Counted from the stretch's first letter, positions 23,114 through 34,300 are shown. The stretch is 64,000 nucleotides of DNA from Lota lota (GCA_026745465.1 JACYXH010000748.1:1-64000); one strand, 5' to 3'. Notes: a model not told the origin generated them from the sequence alone. A program made the numbers and translations.

Positions 23114-26100
23114 ATGGGGTCCAGTCGTCTCATCTGCAGTTTCATTGGTAGGTATTCCACACAGCACTACAGTATTTATAGTTATCGAGTTCATTATATT
23201 GAAAAATGTATAACGTCATGTCATAACATGGTCAAAAATGTTATGGCCAATTTTTATGTTATTAACACAAATTACACATGTATGTAATTGTGATCGTGGG
23301 CATGTTTAAGATTCATACTACAAAATTTTAATTGATACAATAGTTGCAGAATTTTTACTTGTAAATGTTAGCTGATAGTAGCTGAAATATTATTTTATTA
23401 AGTTAATAGTATTTTCTCATCACCAGGTGTTGTGGTCCTCCTGTGGAAGTCACCTGGATTTTTAGGTATTTATTTGTGCCCCATTTAGGGGCCGATGACT
23501 AGTTATTATAATTATTATTATAAGTATTTCATTGTGTTTTGAACACTGGAATGCAACTTGAAAAACTATTCTGTGGTTTCTTTCTCCATTAAGCTGCATC
23601 CCGCATTAACCTGGCGTTGAGCGGCACGGCTATTCAGTCTACAACCAACTCGAACCAAGGGGTGGCTGAACACGCCATCGATGGGAACACTGACCCTGAC
23701 TGGTATCACAACAGCTGCACCCATACCCAAGTCCAGGCCAAACCCTGGTGGAGGCTGGATCTGCCTGGTGTGTACAGGGTGTCAGAGATCCAGGTCACTA
23801 ATAGGAATGACGTTAGGGACAGGCTCAATGGTGTGGAAATACTCATCGGGAATTCACTGGTGAACAACGGTAACGACAATCCAAGGTGAGTCTCTGGTGT
23901 CACCTCACCTACTTCCACTCAATACTGTTAGACTCCCAGCAAAACGTTCTGGGTTCGATCCCTTATGACTTCGACCTGCTTTTATTATTTGGAATTATTT
24001 AGATAAAAGTACAAATTACTAAACAGCATAAATATTATACTCTCTGATACCTTCACCAGACTACTGTATCGTCTCTCTCTGTCTCTTTTCCTCAGGTGTG
24101 CCATCATCAACGATGACCCAAGCTGCTTGACTCAGACTGTCAAGTGTTGGGGAATGGAAGGAAGGTTTATCAACTTCTACAAGTCCTTTGCTGATGCTTT
24201 GACGTTGTGTGAGGTCAAAGTGTACGGAGGTAGGAACCCAGTCCATCATTACATGATCATCAAAGGGGGATGGGTGTACCAGTACCACTGTTGGTCAACC
24301 ATCATTGGTCAAAAGTCAAATGCTGAATTTCCTAATAGCTCAACAGGTAGAGCACGGCATTAACACTGTCAGGGTTAGGGGTTTGATTCCCACTCGGGGC
24401 TACCTATTGTAATGTATGCACCGTCAGTATTATAAGACAATTTGGGTAAAAGCATCCACCAAAGCACAATCTGCATACAGTGTTTTTCAACTGCAGGGGG
24501 TACGCGTACCACTGGTGGTACATGAGGGTACTGCATGTGGTCTGCGTACTACTGGTGGTACACGAGGATACTGCAGGTGGTCTGTGGGATTTATTTTTTA
24601 AATAGAAAAATGTACAATAGAAAAATGAATATAGATCATTTAAAATACATTTATTCAGTAAATAAAGTATATGGTATGTTATTATTTAAAAAAAAAGGAG
24701 TAGCATTGTATAGTCACTTTTTTGCATTATAAGGTTTTCCATTGATGTTTTGTGTTACTTTGTGTTTGCTGAATAAACACAAAGGGAGCATAAGCAGCGT
24801 TGCTGACTTCTTCTTTTCACTGTTTCCCACTGGCCATGGCCTTCTTGCAGTAATACTTGTGTATAAAGGGTTTGCTGGCACTCTTTGGTCAGCCACTGCA
24901 TTTGTGGTTATCTATTTTCTACCGTTTGCATCTGAGGTGGTCCGCGAAAGGTCTTGATGACAATTTAGTGGTCCACCTAAAGTCAAAGGTTGGGCACCAC
25001 TGATCTACATGACTGTTCTGTATTGTGATATTTCAGAGTGAAGTATCAAAGTAAGTTGTTTTCTGTATGGTCCAAGACACCTCATAGCCCTTCACATCAG
25101 TTGAGTTCAAGTGTGCTGAGATTAGACTGTGGTGGTTCCATTTTAAGAGAAAGAACTGCCAAGTGTCTGAAGGTGTTGGTTTGCTATTCAAATGTATGTG
25201 TTTTAAAATGATCCCACATTGATTGGCGATTTATTTATTGATGTAATGATGATTTCTGGAATGAATTAGGGGGGGGGGTTATAATAAGTGGGTGTGCATT
25301 CTTGAATACATTCCTGTTTTGGAGACTATGGTTTTTGAGGTTGTTTCCCTGCTAAATAACTAAGATAGAGTTGTCACTCTTTTGTAGAAAGTTGGTATCC
25401 AAAACTAAACTGTTGCGATACTACGGCACACCTTCATGTTATCAAAAGCAACCTATATTCACGTACTGAGGTGGAATTAAACATTCGCTTGTGGCGCCGA
25501 CTGCTATCGAGATGAATGATCAATACATTTAACAGATAGTGATATTTATAGGTCTATGATTGTAGTTTACCACTTTGGAATCAGTAAGAACACTGTGTGG
25601 AGAAACATTAATAGGCTGTTACCTCCTCCAACTTGTACAGTTTCAATGGTGACTGACAAAATCACCAAAACATGATTGGTTTAGCATATTTATTCCCTGG
25701 CTAGTGCCGAAACAAATTAGACCTTGGTGTGAATCAATTGTATGTTGCCTTTCGCAAAATGGAAATCACTTTGTATGTGTTCACTCCCATTCAACTCAAT
25801 AACTTGTTATTATTTTATTGTTGTGTGAAACGAACAATCGCATTCAATGAAAAACATTGTGAGTCGTGATTTTGTTGCTAATATTATTATTTACTTAGGA
25901 CGAAATCAATGTAAATTGGTAGAATGCCCTCTAGTGGACAGAACGTTTAATAACTACATCCTGATAGTGGCATTGGCAATGCAGAAGACTGTATATACGG
26001 TGAATAGGTACATAGTAAATATTAATAGTAGGCTAGGCTATTTTGAATGGGATTATAGAGGCTCTACTTCATAGCTCTACTAGACTTACAGTGCTGAAAG

Positions 26101-27088
26101 TTAAACTCCCTCAACAACACACTGTCAATTGTTTCCACAGAGCTCGCTGCACCCTCCATGAGCATTCAGGAGAAAGGGAGGAACCTCACTCTAATGGGGA
26201 CACGGCTGTGCTGGTCAGACGCCCTGCTCTACTGCAGAGACTCTCACTGGGACCTGCTGAGCCTCATGGACCCAGAAGACCAGGAGATGATTGATGAGCT
26301 GGTGGCTCGCGCCCCCTTCCTACTAACCAGCCACCTCTGGGTGGGCCTGCGCAGGTACTGGCCAGACCTTGGTGTCTATCAGGCAGTCAAGTCTGTCCTT
26401 ATGATCATCTGTCCGTCCATCACTTTGTCTTATCAAAAATACCAGGAAAATAACACAAGCTCAATATTTGGCCACGTTATTCTTCCTTCCACCCAGGTAA
26501 CTCTTTCATCTCTTTCAATGTTGGTAGGTCACTTTCAGGAAGCTCCTGGTTTTGGATGTCTGGTGACCCAATGGGCTTCACCCAATGGGACAGAGGCTCA
26601 CACCATTCCAGCCCCTGTGGGGGTGTGTCCAGTGTAGAACCTTCCACATGGAGGCCACGCTCTTGTGAAGAACATCTTAACTTCATCTGCTTTACAGGTT
26701 GGTGTCCAGCCTATAGAGCCATTACCAGGTCCTTATAAAGCCAAATATGCTTTACCTTCTGTAAAGGCATGCACCAGCTTGCGTGTACTGCCTGCTCAAG
26801 GGAGTCTCAGATAAGATATTCATGAAGAATGTCCTTTTTCAGTCAGCTTTTTAACATTTACAAACAGCTTGAAACAGTAAGAGGTTCAAGCCTCCTGTTT
26901 GGGAAAATAAATATCCTTGTTAGTACTACGCTCAACCTAGGAGTGTGAATGAGGGAAAACAAACTCTAAGTCTTTTACGTCACTTTCATTAACCTTCTTA
27001 TATTTGTATTTCCGCAGGTCAGACAGAAGGAGTGAAGAAGCTGCGCTTCTATACTTCCACAAGAGAGAATCAAATTCACTGCACCTAA
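23114..27088 (+). CDS. lectin gene A: secreted F-type lectin (fucolectin) domain fused to a C-type lectin-like domain
   Basis: Seven exons join in frame: 23114-23147, 23427-23465, 23594-23885, 24096-24229, 26141-26354, 26528-26697 and 27018-27088 (TAA), giving 317 residues. All junctions are GT/AG. Residues 1-25 form a signal peptide (hydrophobic core VVVLLW). Residues about 26-166 are an F-type lectin domain (INLALSGTAIQS, HAIDGN, PWWRLDL, VEILIG, CEVKVYG). Residues about 167-294 are a C-type lectin-like domain (CWSDALLYCRDSHWDLLSL, LWVGLR, WFWMSGDP, CEEHLNFICF). A short tail follows. Sugar site: the H-x26-R-x-D spacing of F-type lectins is present, but the usual Cys-Cys pair after it is replaced by Val-Arg and the distal Arg is one residue closer. 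No EPN/QPD calcium motif is evident in the C-type domain. Expected role is extracellular glycan recognition. Gene B is its paralogue. Confidence 0.85.
24330..24475 (+). mobile_element. tRNA-derived SINE in lectin A intron 4
   Basis: A-box-like TAGCTCAACAGGTAGAGCA and B-box-like GGTTTGATTCC at the usual spacing, followed by a body ending GGGTAAAAGCATCCACC. The same insertion is in gene B at 45160, so it predates the duplication. It is not a functional tRNA gene, as there is no acceptor-stem pairing. Confidence 0.7.
24478..25002. mobile_element. non-autonomous hAT element in lectin A intron 4
   Basis: Termini CAGTGTTTTTCAACTG and GGTTGGGCACCACTG are imperfect inverted repeats of hAT type. They are flanked by an 8-bp near-direct repeat (ATCTGCAT on the left, ATCTACAT on the right). 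About 525 bp with no transposase. Shared with gene B (45312-45832). Confidence 0.7.
25280..26050. other. extra sequence in lectin A intron 4 absent from gene B
   Basis: Intron 4 of A is about 750 bases longer than that of B. Sequence on both sides aligns between the copies, but this stretch has no counterpart. It starts near a poly-G run and has no recognised transposon ends. It may be an insertion in A or a deletion in B. Confidence 0.5.
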
Positions 27089-27821
27089 TTGGCCTCACTG
27101 GGGAACATAGCTGCTGATTCTGAAGAAGACCTAAGTAGTGAAGTTTCTGAATGCTGTAGCTCAGAGTGTGTCTGAGGTAGCTAGCTAGTTCTGCATTCCG
27201 TCATTATGGGCTTTGTGACACATTGTGTGCTAGAATAGCATATAGGATGCATTTACTTAAGTATATAATCAATGAACTTATTTTTGAGCAGAGGTAGTTG
27301 TGTCATGCATCAATTCGTTGATTTGAAATGTGGATATTGTGAGTGCAAGATGGGATCAAAATACTAGATAAAGTATCTGTTGGCTTTTAGCTCTGTCTGG
27401 CTTAGTTGATTTGGAAATTATATCCACAGTAGGATTTGATCTTAAACTCAGATTGATTAGGTTGTATTGAGGGAATTGAAGTGGGGGTTATATTTATTTA
27501 TTGATTAGGATGTTCAAAGCAGTTCAAACAAAGATATTCGCCATTAGAGACTGTGTGAAGTGTAACATGTTTACCAGTCAATTTTTAGATGCACATATAG
27601 CTATATATCTATATCTATCTATATCTATATATAGATATAGGTATGTATATTTATGTATGTATGTGTGTGTTTGTTTTAATAATGAAAAATTACTTTTTTC
27701 TTTTGTGAAGGTGCTAGTTTGTCTTTGTTTTGCATATAAATGTAACATAGCTAATGTTTGTTTGCTAGTGTCATCCTAATATCAGTGACCTGAAGACCAA
27801 TCATTTGACTGTATAAATAAA
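27089..27821 (+). other. 3' UTR of lectin gene A with poly(A) signal
   Basis: Sequence after the TAA is conserved between A and B up to an AATAAA at 27816-27821, suggesting a common 3' end. A (TATC)n-type microsatellite at 27600-27665 is present only in A. Confidence 0.55.
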
Positions 27822-27849
27822 TGACATAATTTGACCCGCTGTAGTTAGC

Positions 27850-28440
27850 CCGTCCAGACAGCCCTGTAACACATGGCCAGTCAAGGCAGCAGCCCAGGCC
27901 TCCGGTCTCCAGGATGGAGGGGGGAGGTGGGTTGGTGGGTCACACTGGGCAGTTGTGGGGACAATGGTTTTATTTTAATTTATTATTTTAGGTATGGTAA
28001 AGAGTGCGTTGTTTTAGTTGGGTATGGCAACCCTGGTCAGTGTCAGGTTTATGTATTTTGTTTTATGGAGTGTGGGTTAGTGGTTGTTAGTGGGGTGGAA
28101 AGTAGGCATCGGCTGAAGATTCTCCCCAGCCTCATTTTGGTGTTGGGGGTTTGTGGAGTGGGTGTGGTCGATGGCTGGTTGAAGCAGCCTCACCTGGCCC
28201 GAGTCAGACTGATTGGACTCTGGGGCTGGGTGAGGCTGCACACCTGTTGTACATTGAGTAATCAGTGTGCACAGGTTAAGCCAGCCATCACCACACACAC
28301 TCAGGGAGATGCCCTACATGGCATCATGGATCACTGTCTTCATGTCTCATTGTCTGCAACCTCTTCAATAAAGCGGCTTTCAACATTACCACCCTGTGTT
28401 CTTGTGTCTGGAGAAGCCTAGAAAATCCACCTAAGTGGTG
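27850..28440 (+). repeat. unclassified repeat downstream of lectin A
   Basis: A block shared with 47790-48370. It contains CAATAAAGCGGC at about 28368, followed by a GT-rich stretch, as in an LTR R/U5 region or a gene end. It has no credible ORF. Identity unknown. Confidence 0.4.
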
Positions 28441-28674
28441 TGTAGCCACCGACATTGCTACAGATACATTTATCAGATGGAATTCTAAAGAAAACAGTTA
28501 TATGGTCTCCCTATCCAAGGAAAACATTTGAACCTTTACTACATTGACCAAATCCCATTGCGCTATGTTTCGTTACCTGAAAATGTATTGAAAACCAAAA
28601 ACAATGAATTCCTAGTTACATTGTATACAATCAACACAGAGCTATAGTATAACAAGGTAATCTATTAAGATAAC

Positions 28675-29126
28675 TGTTACGGACGTAGTGTGTTTTTGTG
28701 ACTAACTGTGTTCTCTCCCCAGCCTACTGTTTGTCCCTCCTCCTGCAGCACTCAAGCAATCAGGAAATTGAGTGCACCTGCTCAGGGTAGGGCTATATAA
28801 GCTGGGAGCGGACCAGAGCACGGGAGCCAGTGGGCCATTCGGCAGATAACGTGCTGCATTTGTGGAAACTAGTGAACGAAGTGTTGTGTTTCTTCTCGTG
28901 GAACTAGTAGAGTGAGCTATTTTGGTTAATTAGTGTTAAGTTATAGTTTTGTTGACCAGTAGTGGTTTCCCTTTGTGTTTTCCCCTTTTGGGAAAGTGGT
29001 CTTTCGTTACTTTAATAAACCTTTTTGTTAACCTTTACCTCTGTCTGAGTTTCCTCCTTGTCCCCCGGAAAAATATTATTTGTTACTCCCCAAAGATACC
29101 CCTGGATACCAATTGGGGTCGTAACA
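28675..29126 (+). repeat. 5' LTR
   Basis: 452 bp, TGTTACGGACG to GGGTCGTAACA. It contains a TATA-like GGGCTATATAAGC at about 28790 and an AATAAA near 29014. By eye it differs from the 3' LTR by roughly 5%, including small indels, so the insertion is not very recent. Confidence 0.88.
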
Positions 29127-29128
29127 AG

Positions 29129-29146
29129 TGGGGGCTCGTCCGGGAT
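29129..29146 (+). other. primer-binding site, tRNA-Pro type
   Basis: TGGGGGCTCGTCCGGGAT starts two bases after the 5' LTR. It is complementary to the 3' end of tRNA-Pro, the primer class known from murine leukaemia virus and many fish LTR elements. Confidence 0.85.
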
Positions 29147-29688
29147 CGACAAGGAGAAGCTTTGATAGACGGATCTGGTGGCTAGCGTGGGGAGTATCAT
29201 TGTCTGGGTGGCCATGTGTTCAGCCTTTGCTAAACGGTTAATCTGCTTCCTCAGTTAGATAGGGGAGTGTCCAGCTGGACTGTATTAGTTTTTCCTTCGG
29301 GCACTCATTTGTTGTTTTACCTTTCTTGTTTTCGGAGTGAATCCTGGGTGAGGACTAGTTTCCCTGACGGAGGTAGGCGTTTCAGGGCTCCGGCCGCTGA
29401 AGTTTAGCCTTTAAAGTCGCCTCGAGCCCGGCAAGCTCCAGAAGATAGATATATATAGCTTTGGTGTTAGGTAGGAATTGAGGAAGTAGTTTTCTATAAG
29501 GCTGAGCGTGGTATTCGCGTGTGTGTGGCACCTGGCATTGATGCTTATCACACTCTTCACCAGTGAAAGAGGACGTAAGGTGGCTAAATCAGTACGTGGG
29601 TGTGGTAGAACTATTTGTTTGTAGCTTAGCCTATCCTACTACGTGATTAGCTTCGGACTGCAGTCACTGTGGTTTGCCTTCTGGTAGA

Positions 29689-32181
29689 ATGGCAGTGTTT
29701 AACTTTGAGGAGTTTGTGGCACATCCTACTTTAAGTCAGGTTGATGGCTGTAGGAAGGATGATTTGTGTTTGATTGCCGATTATTACGGTATTTCTGTTT
29801 CACGGTCGCTTATTAAAAAAAATCTGAAGGCTGTCCTTTTAAGAGGACTGGTAGAAAAGGGAATTCTTGCCTCACAGGTTTTGGAGGAGTCTCCTGGTGT
29901 GGTGGCCGGGGCTACTGCAGCGGTATCCCCGGGTGAGAGTCAGGAAGGAGTGATTGAGCCACAGCCTGGTGGTTTTACTCCAGGTGGAGAGGGTAGTGAG
30001 GAAGAGGTAAAACCTTACACGATGCCACGGTTTGAGCCACTCTCTATAGAGACAACTTCTGGTTCTGTGGGAGGTGCCCGATTGAAGATGCGTTTAGCTC
30101 GTCTTCAGCAGGAGAGGCAGGAAAGAAAGGAGGAGCGAGAGTTTCAACTAGAGTTGAAAAAGTTGGAGATAGAGTCAGAGATACGGAGGGAGTATGAGTT
30201 GAAAAAATTGGAGTCAGAGACACGGAAGGAATTTGAGTTGAAAAAACTGGAGGCAGACACAGCTATCAGGATGCGTCAGTTAGAGTTGCAGAGGAGTGAA
30301 GTCGATGCTAGGACAACGGCGATGGCCTCTAGCTCTGGCGGACGGTCACCGTCAGGTTCTGATAATGCCTTTGATGTACGAAAGAATGTTGCAATGGTCC
30401 CTATTTTTCAAGAGACTGAGATTGAGTCCTACTTTGGTGCATTCGAGCGCATTGCCGTCGCTTTGCATTGGCCAAAGGATGTGTGGGCTATACTTCTGCA
30501 GTGTAAGTTAACTGGTAAGGCTCAGGAAGCGTGTACTTCTCTCTCTACTGAAGATAGTCTAGTATATGAGAAAGTAAAAAGCGCTATTCTTCGGGCGTAT
30601 GAGCTAGTACCAGAGGCATACAGACAGCGTTTTCGAAGTCTTAGAAAGACGACGACTCAGAATTACATCGACTTTGCTAGGGAGAAAGAGATCCTCTTTG
30701 ACCGATGGTGTGCATCATGTAAGGCAAAGGACTATGTTTTACTGCGTGAGCTGATGTTGGTGGAGGAGTTTAAAAACTGTGTGACTGAGCGTACAGTTAT
30801 TTATCTGAATGAGCAGAAGGTAGCTACATTACAGCAGGCTGCTACGCTGGCGGAAGAGTTCGCTCTCATGCACAAGAGTGTTTTTAATAAACCAGATCAT
30901 TCCTTCAATCGTGGTTTATCGCAGAGGTCTGGTGATGCACGTATTCCCCAGCCCAGAGCGCCCTTGTCATGTCCTGTGGCTGAGAGACAGTGTTTCTTCT
31001 GCCACAAGACTGGTCACCTTATCGCCAATTGCATAGCTCTGAAACGTAAGCAGCAGGTGCCAGGTCCAAAACCAGCAGGGGTAGTTTTCAAACCGACGAA
31101 GGGTATGGGTTTGATTAAAACAGTGCCCACCGGTAGCCGCCCCGTAGATAAAAGCCTACCTGATGAGTGTTTTAAGCCTTTCATCTTTACCGGATCTGTG
31201 TCTCTCACTGGAAAGTTGGAGGACCAACGTTCAGTCACAGTGTTGCGAGACACTGGTGGCTCTCAGTCATTCATTCTTTCTAGTATCCTGCCCGTGAGTG
31301 ATACCTCTGCCTGTAATACAAGCACTATAGTAAGAGGTATTGGGATGGGTTTTGTACCCGCGCCTCTTCATTACGTCCATGTGAAATCGGATTTGATTAC
31401 AGGTTTTTTCCCAGTTGCTGTCCGCCCCAGTTTTCCTGTCGAAGGCGTTGACTTCATAATGGGTAACGACATAGCGGGAGGGAAGGTCTACCCTACTCCT
31501 GAGGTTGTTAGTGTTCCCATTACTGAATCTGACCCTGATGACCTGGTTAGCCATCATCCGGATGTGTTTAAGGTTAGTGTTTTGACTAGGGCTCAAGCTA
31601 AAAAACAGGCTCAAGAGGTAGAATTGTCAAACTCCTTATTTTCTTCTATTTTGTCGGAGGAAGTGTTGTCACCTGATGACGGGTTGGTGGATGGCGCATT
31701 GAAGGAGCGTCAAGCGGTGGAAGAGTTTGTTAGTGCTTCTGAGGCACCATTATCATTGACTCGCGAAGCACTGATAAGTGCTCAGAAAAGGGATTCCTCC
31801 CTATCAAAGTGTTTCGCCGCAGTCAAGGAAAATGATTGTAAGGACAGTAGGAAACAGTCATTCCGTCTGGATGACGGAGTGTTGATGCGTAAGTGGGTTT
31901 CGCGGCTAGCTGAATCATCAGATGATTCAGTTGTGGATTGCGTTGGCCCTCTGCCCAAGACGAAGTCTGATAATCAGTTCTGGCTAACTGTGATGTGTAT
32001 TTTGATGATGTGGTGGTGTACTGACACCTGGGCTGCCCATTTAGCCAGCTTGAACGTGGTGTTCCAGCGGCTCGTGGAGGCATCTTTAACCCTTCTGACG
32101 GTAAGGTGGTCTGATAGCAGGTTACCGATTCGTACAGTTTTACCAGTACCAGATGTACAGGTAACAGGCCATCTTATGTGA
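29689..32181 (+). CDS. gag-protease polyprotein of the LTR element, fused to an integrase fragment
   Basis: 830 residues from ATG 29689. The frame is also open upstream, but only from a TTG at 29674. Order: an N-terminal region, a Glu/Lys/Arg-rich coiled coil (about 120-200), a SCAN-like gag region (about 230-400, including QKVATLQQAATLAEEFALMH), a CCHC zinc knuckle (CFFCHKTGHLIANC, near 435) and a retropepsin-like motif (DTGGSQSF, near 521). After about residue 747 comes a short integrase start (VVDCVGPLPKTKSDNQFWLT), then a tail that looks out of frame with integrase. RT and RNase H are missing between the protease linker and the integrase start. An 830-codon frame surviving the deletion is unusual. 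It could supply Gag in trans, but there is no evidence of that here. Confidence 0.8.
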   Translation: MAVFNFEEFVAHPTLSQVDGCRKDDLCLIADYYGISVSRSLIKKNLKAVLLRGLVEKGILASQVLEESPGVVAGATAAVSPGESQEGVIEPQPGGFTPGGEGSEEEVKPYTMPRFEPLSIETTSGSVGGARLKMRLARLQQERQERKEEREFQLELKKLEIESEIRREYELKKLESETRKEFELKKLEADTAIRMRQLELQRSEVDARTTAMASSSGGRSPSGSDNAFDVRKNVAMVPIFQETEIESYFGAFERIAVALHWPKDVWAILLQCKLTGKAQEACTSLSTEDSLVYEKVKSAILRAYELVPEAYRQRFRSLRKTTTQNYIDFAREKEILFDRWCASCKAKDYVLLRELMLVEEFKNCVTERTVIYLNEQKVATLQQAATLAEEFALMHKSVFNKPDHSFNRGLSQRSGDARIPQPRAPLSCPVAERQCFFCHKTGHLIANCIALKRKQQVPGPKPAGVVFKPTKGMGLIKTVPTGSRPVDKSLPDECFKPFIFTGSVSLTGKLEDQRSVTVLRDTGGSQSFILSSILPVSDTSACNTSTIVRGIGMGFVPAPLHYVHVKSDLITGFFPVAVRPSFPVEGVDFIMGNDIAGGKVYPTPEVVSVPITESDPDDLVSHHPDVFKVSVLTRAQAKKQAQEVELSNSLFSSILSEEVLSPDDGLVDGALKERQAVEEFVSASEAPLSLTREALISAQKRDSSLSKCFAAVKENDCKDSRKQSFRLDDGVLMRKWVSRLAESSDDSVVDCVGPLPKTKSDNQFWLTVMCILMMWWCTDTWAAHLASLNVVFQRLVEASLTLLTVRWSDSRLPIRTVLPVPDVQVTGHLM

Positions 32182-32280
32182 CAGTGGGGAAGTGAGTGTG
32201 CAACTTCCCCTGTGATGTGACAGTTAGAGTAGTGGTTGCTCTAATGTTGCAAACTACCCGTTTGCTCTTATGGGGGGGAG

Positions 32281-32736
32281 TGTTACGGACGTAGTGTGTT
32301 TTTGTGTGACTAACTGTGTTCTCTCCCCAGCCTACTGTTTGTCCCTCCTCCTGCAGCACTCAAGCAATCAGGAAATTGAGTTCACCTGCTCAGGGTAGGG
32401 CTATATAAGCTGGGAGCGGACCAGAGCACAGGAGCCATTGGGCCATTCTGCAGTTAACGTGCTGCATTTGTGGAAACTAGTTGATGAAGTGTTGTGTTTC
32501 TTATCTCGTGGAACTAGTAGAGTGAGCTATTTTGGTTAGTTAGTGTTTAGTTATAGTTTTGTTGACTAGTAGTTGTTTCCCTTTGTGTTTTCCCCTTTTG
32601 GAAAAGTGGTTTTTCGTTACCTTAATAAACCTTTTTGTTAACCTTTACCTCTGTCTGAGACTCCACCTTGTCCCCCGGAAAAATATTCTTTGTTACTCCC
32701 CAAAAATACCCCTAGATACCAATTGGGGTCGTAACA
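32281..32736 (+). repeat. 3' LTR
   Basis: 456 bp, same termini as the 5' LTR, preceded directly by the polypurine tract. It has a two-base GT insertion and scattered substitutions relative to the 5' copy. Confidence 0.88.
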
Positions 32737-32956
32737 ATGGGCCTGTAGTATTTTCACATTGTCACTTAACTATTCCCTCACCCTGTAAGTAGTCTATGGG
32801 CCAGTCGTTTATTTTGTCAACTGTCTCTTGCAACAGATAGCGTAGGCCAGAGTGTGGCACCATTATAAAATGAACTTTTGTCAAGGGGCAGTTTACAAAT
32901 GTTACTGGTCCTACACAGGCCTAATGCATGAATAGAAGATTTATTAAAGATGAGAC

Positions 32957-33300
32957 TGTGGTGAGGGGGGGCGTGGCCTAGCGCCGGCTGCAGCTAGAAG
33001 GGGCGGAGCGGCTCAATTGGGGCCACAGACGCAGCTGTAGGGGATGAGCGCGATTAGGAAGCTATTAAAAGATTGAATTGTGTTGCGCTCTCCCCACAGT
33101 GAGGTCGGGTCCAGTCACGAGGTGGACTGGCCGTAAGAGACAGAGAGATCGCACGTCCCCAGCAGGACGTTGATTGTGCATTTTGTGTTTGAACATTAAG
33201 AGACAACAAAAACGGAACTTTTGCCTCCGTACTCCTCGTGGTGTGTTGTTTGCCCTGGATTGTAGCCTGATAGTTGCTACATTGGTGCCTGAACAGGGAC
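32957..33300 (+). mobile_element. LTR plus primer-binding site of a second retroelement (fragment)
   Basis: Begins TGTGGTGAGG and ends GTTGCTACA (33281), followed two bases on by TGGTGCCTGAACAGGGAC (33283-33300), a primer-binding site resembling the Lys type with two differences. A TATTAAAAG box is near 33062. The internal region is lost. The last 22 bases of the LTR occur again at about 33924-33945. Confidence 0.6.
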
Positions 33301-33719
33301 CTGAGGAGGTTCGGATATATATATATATATATTATTATTATATTTGTATTTTTTTCAGACAAAAGAAATGGTTGTATTTACAAACGTAACAAATTTACAA
33401 AAGGATATGAAGTTCAACTTCAGCATCGTCTTAAAACAAAATAGGGCCCATTACCAGAGCTTGGGGTTGAGAAAATAAACAAATAAGACCCCTTGTACAA
33501 GTTATAAATCATTAGTATAAAAAGTTGGTGGAAAACGTATTAATGATGGAATATAATTTTTTCATACACTAGATTTAAGTGTGTGTGTGTGTGTGTGTGT
33601 GTGAGTGTGTGTGTGTGTGAAATGGCCACTTGGTTGACCGTTGTCAACCAACGGTGGTGATGTTTGTTCAATGGTCCGGCTCTTTCATCGTGGACTCGCC
33701 ATCCACGTTACTGCACTTT
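33301..33719. other. AT-rich stretch with (TA)n and (GT)n microsatellites
   Basis: (AT)n at 33317-33333 and (GT)n at 33580-33620. No gene is recognised. It is presumably the decayed interior of the element at 32957, but no retroelement protein similarity is visible. Confidence 0.4.
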
Positions 33720-33925
33720 CCCGTTCACTCCGTCGGGCCCCTGCGTGTCTGGCCCCTGCGTGTCTGGCCCTGCGTGTCTGGCCCCTGCGTGTCGGGCTCC
33801 TGCGTGTCAGGGGACAGCGTGTCGGGCCCCTGCGTGTTGGGCCCCTGCGTGTCGGGCTCCTGCGTGTCAGGGGACAGCGTGTCGGGCCCCTGCGTGTTGG
33901 GCCCCTGCGTTTTGGGCAACTGTGT
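33720..33925. repeat. 15-bp GC-rich minisatellite with 60-bp higher-order unit
   Basis: Units of TGCGTGTCTGGCCCC and variants. A 60-bp composite containing GTGTCAGGGGACAGCGTGTC is repeated twice in tandem without differences (from about 33790). Sequence like its left edge (ACTTTCCCGTTCAC) recurs at 34320, beyond the CA repeats. Confidence 0.85.
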
Positions 33926-33944
33926 TGTAGCCTGATAGTTGCTA

Positions 33945-33963
33945 CAACGATGCACACACAGAT

Positions 33964-33999
<36 letters not shown>

Positions 34000-34300
34000 A
34001 TACTTGACACACACACAACACAGATGTCTGCACGTACGCATGCACACACACGCACGAACACACCGATGCATGCACGTGCACACACACACACACGCAGACA
34101 CAACGCACACACGCACACAAACAACAAATGTACACAATGCCATGCATGACAAATCAACACAGACCTTGCACACATAGTAGCACACAATATACACACACAC
34201 AAACGACACATATATAACCATACACAAACAGTGTGTGATGTTGTGTGTGTGGTGTGTGTGTGTGTACCCACGTAAACACAAACATGACTCATCTTCACAC
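33945..34300. repeat. interrupted CA-rich tract
   Basis: CA dinucleotides with CACGCA and ACACAGA interruptions, then a short GT section. No coding signal. Confidence 0.85.

Larger units (their letters stand above)
28675..32736 (+). mobile_element. internally deleted Ty3/gypsy-like LTR retrotransposon
   Basis: 5' LTR 28675-29126, primer-binding site 29129-29146, leader, a gag-protease-integrase-fragment ORF (29689-32181), a polypurine tract (TGGGGGGGAG, 32271-32280) and 3' LTR 32281-32736. LTRs begin TGTTAC and end GTAACA. Reverse transcriptase, RNase H and nearly all of integrase are absent, so it cannot move on its own. No matching target-site duplication was found: the left flank ends GATAAC and the right flank begins ATGGGCC. 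Confidence 0.88.

Noticed and set aside
24336..24400. Functional tRNA gene
   Set aside because: A- and B-box-like motifs are present, but there is no acceptor-stem pairing or anticodon loop, and the motif is followed by a SINE body duplicated in lectin B.
27873..28421. 182-codon frame downstream of lectin A
   Set aside because: The counterpart in segment B is broken into different frames, the peptide has no recognisable domain, and the block ends in LTR- or poly(A)-like sequence.
29674..29688. Upstream start for the gag frame
   Set aside because: The codon at 29674 is TTG, and the first ATG in frame is at 29689.
28670..32741. Target-site duplication of the LTR retrotransposon
   Set aside because: Flanks ATAAC and ATGGG do not match, so none is claimed.
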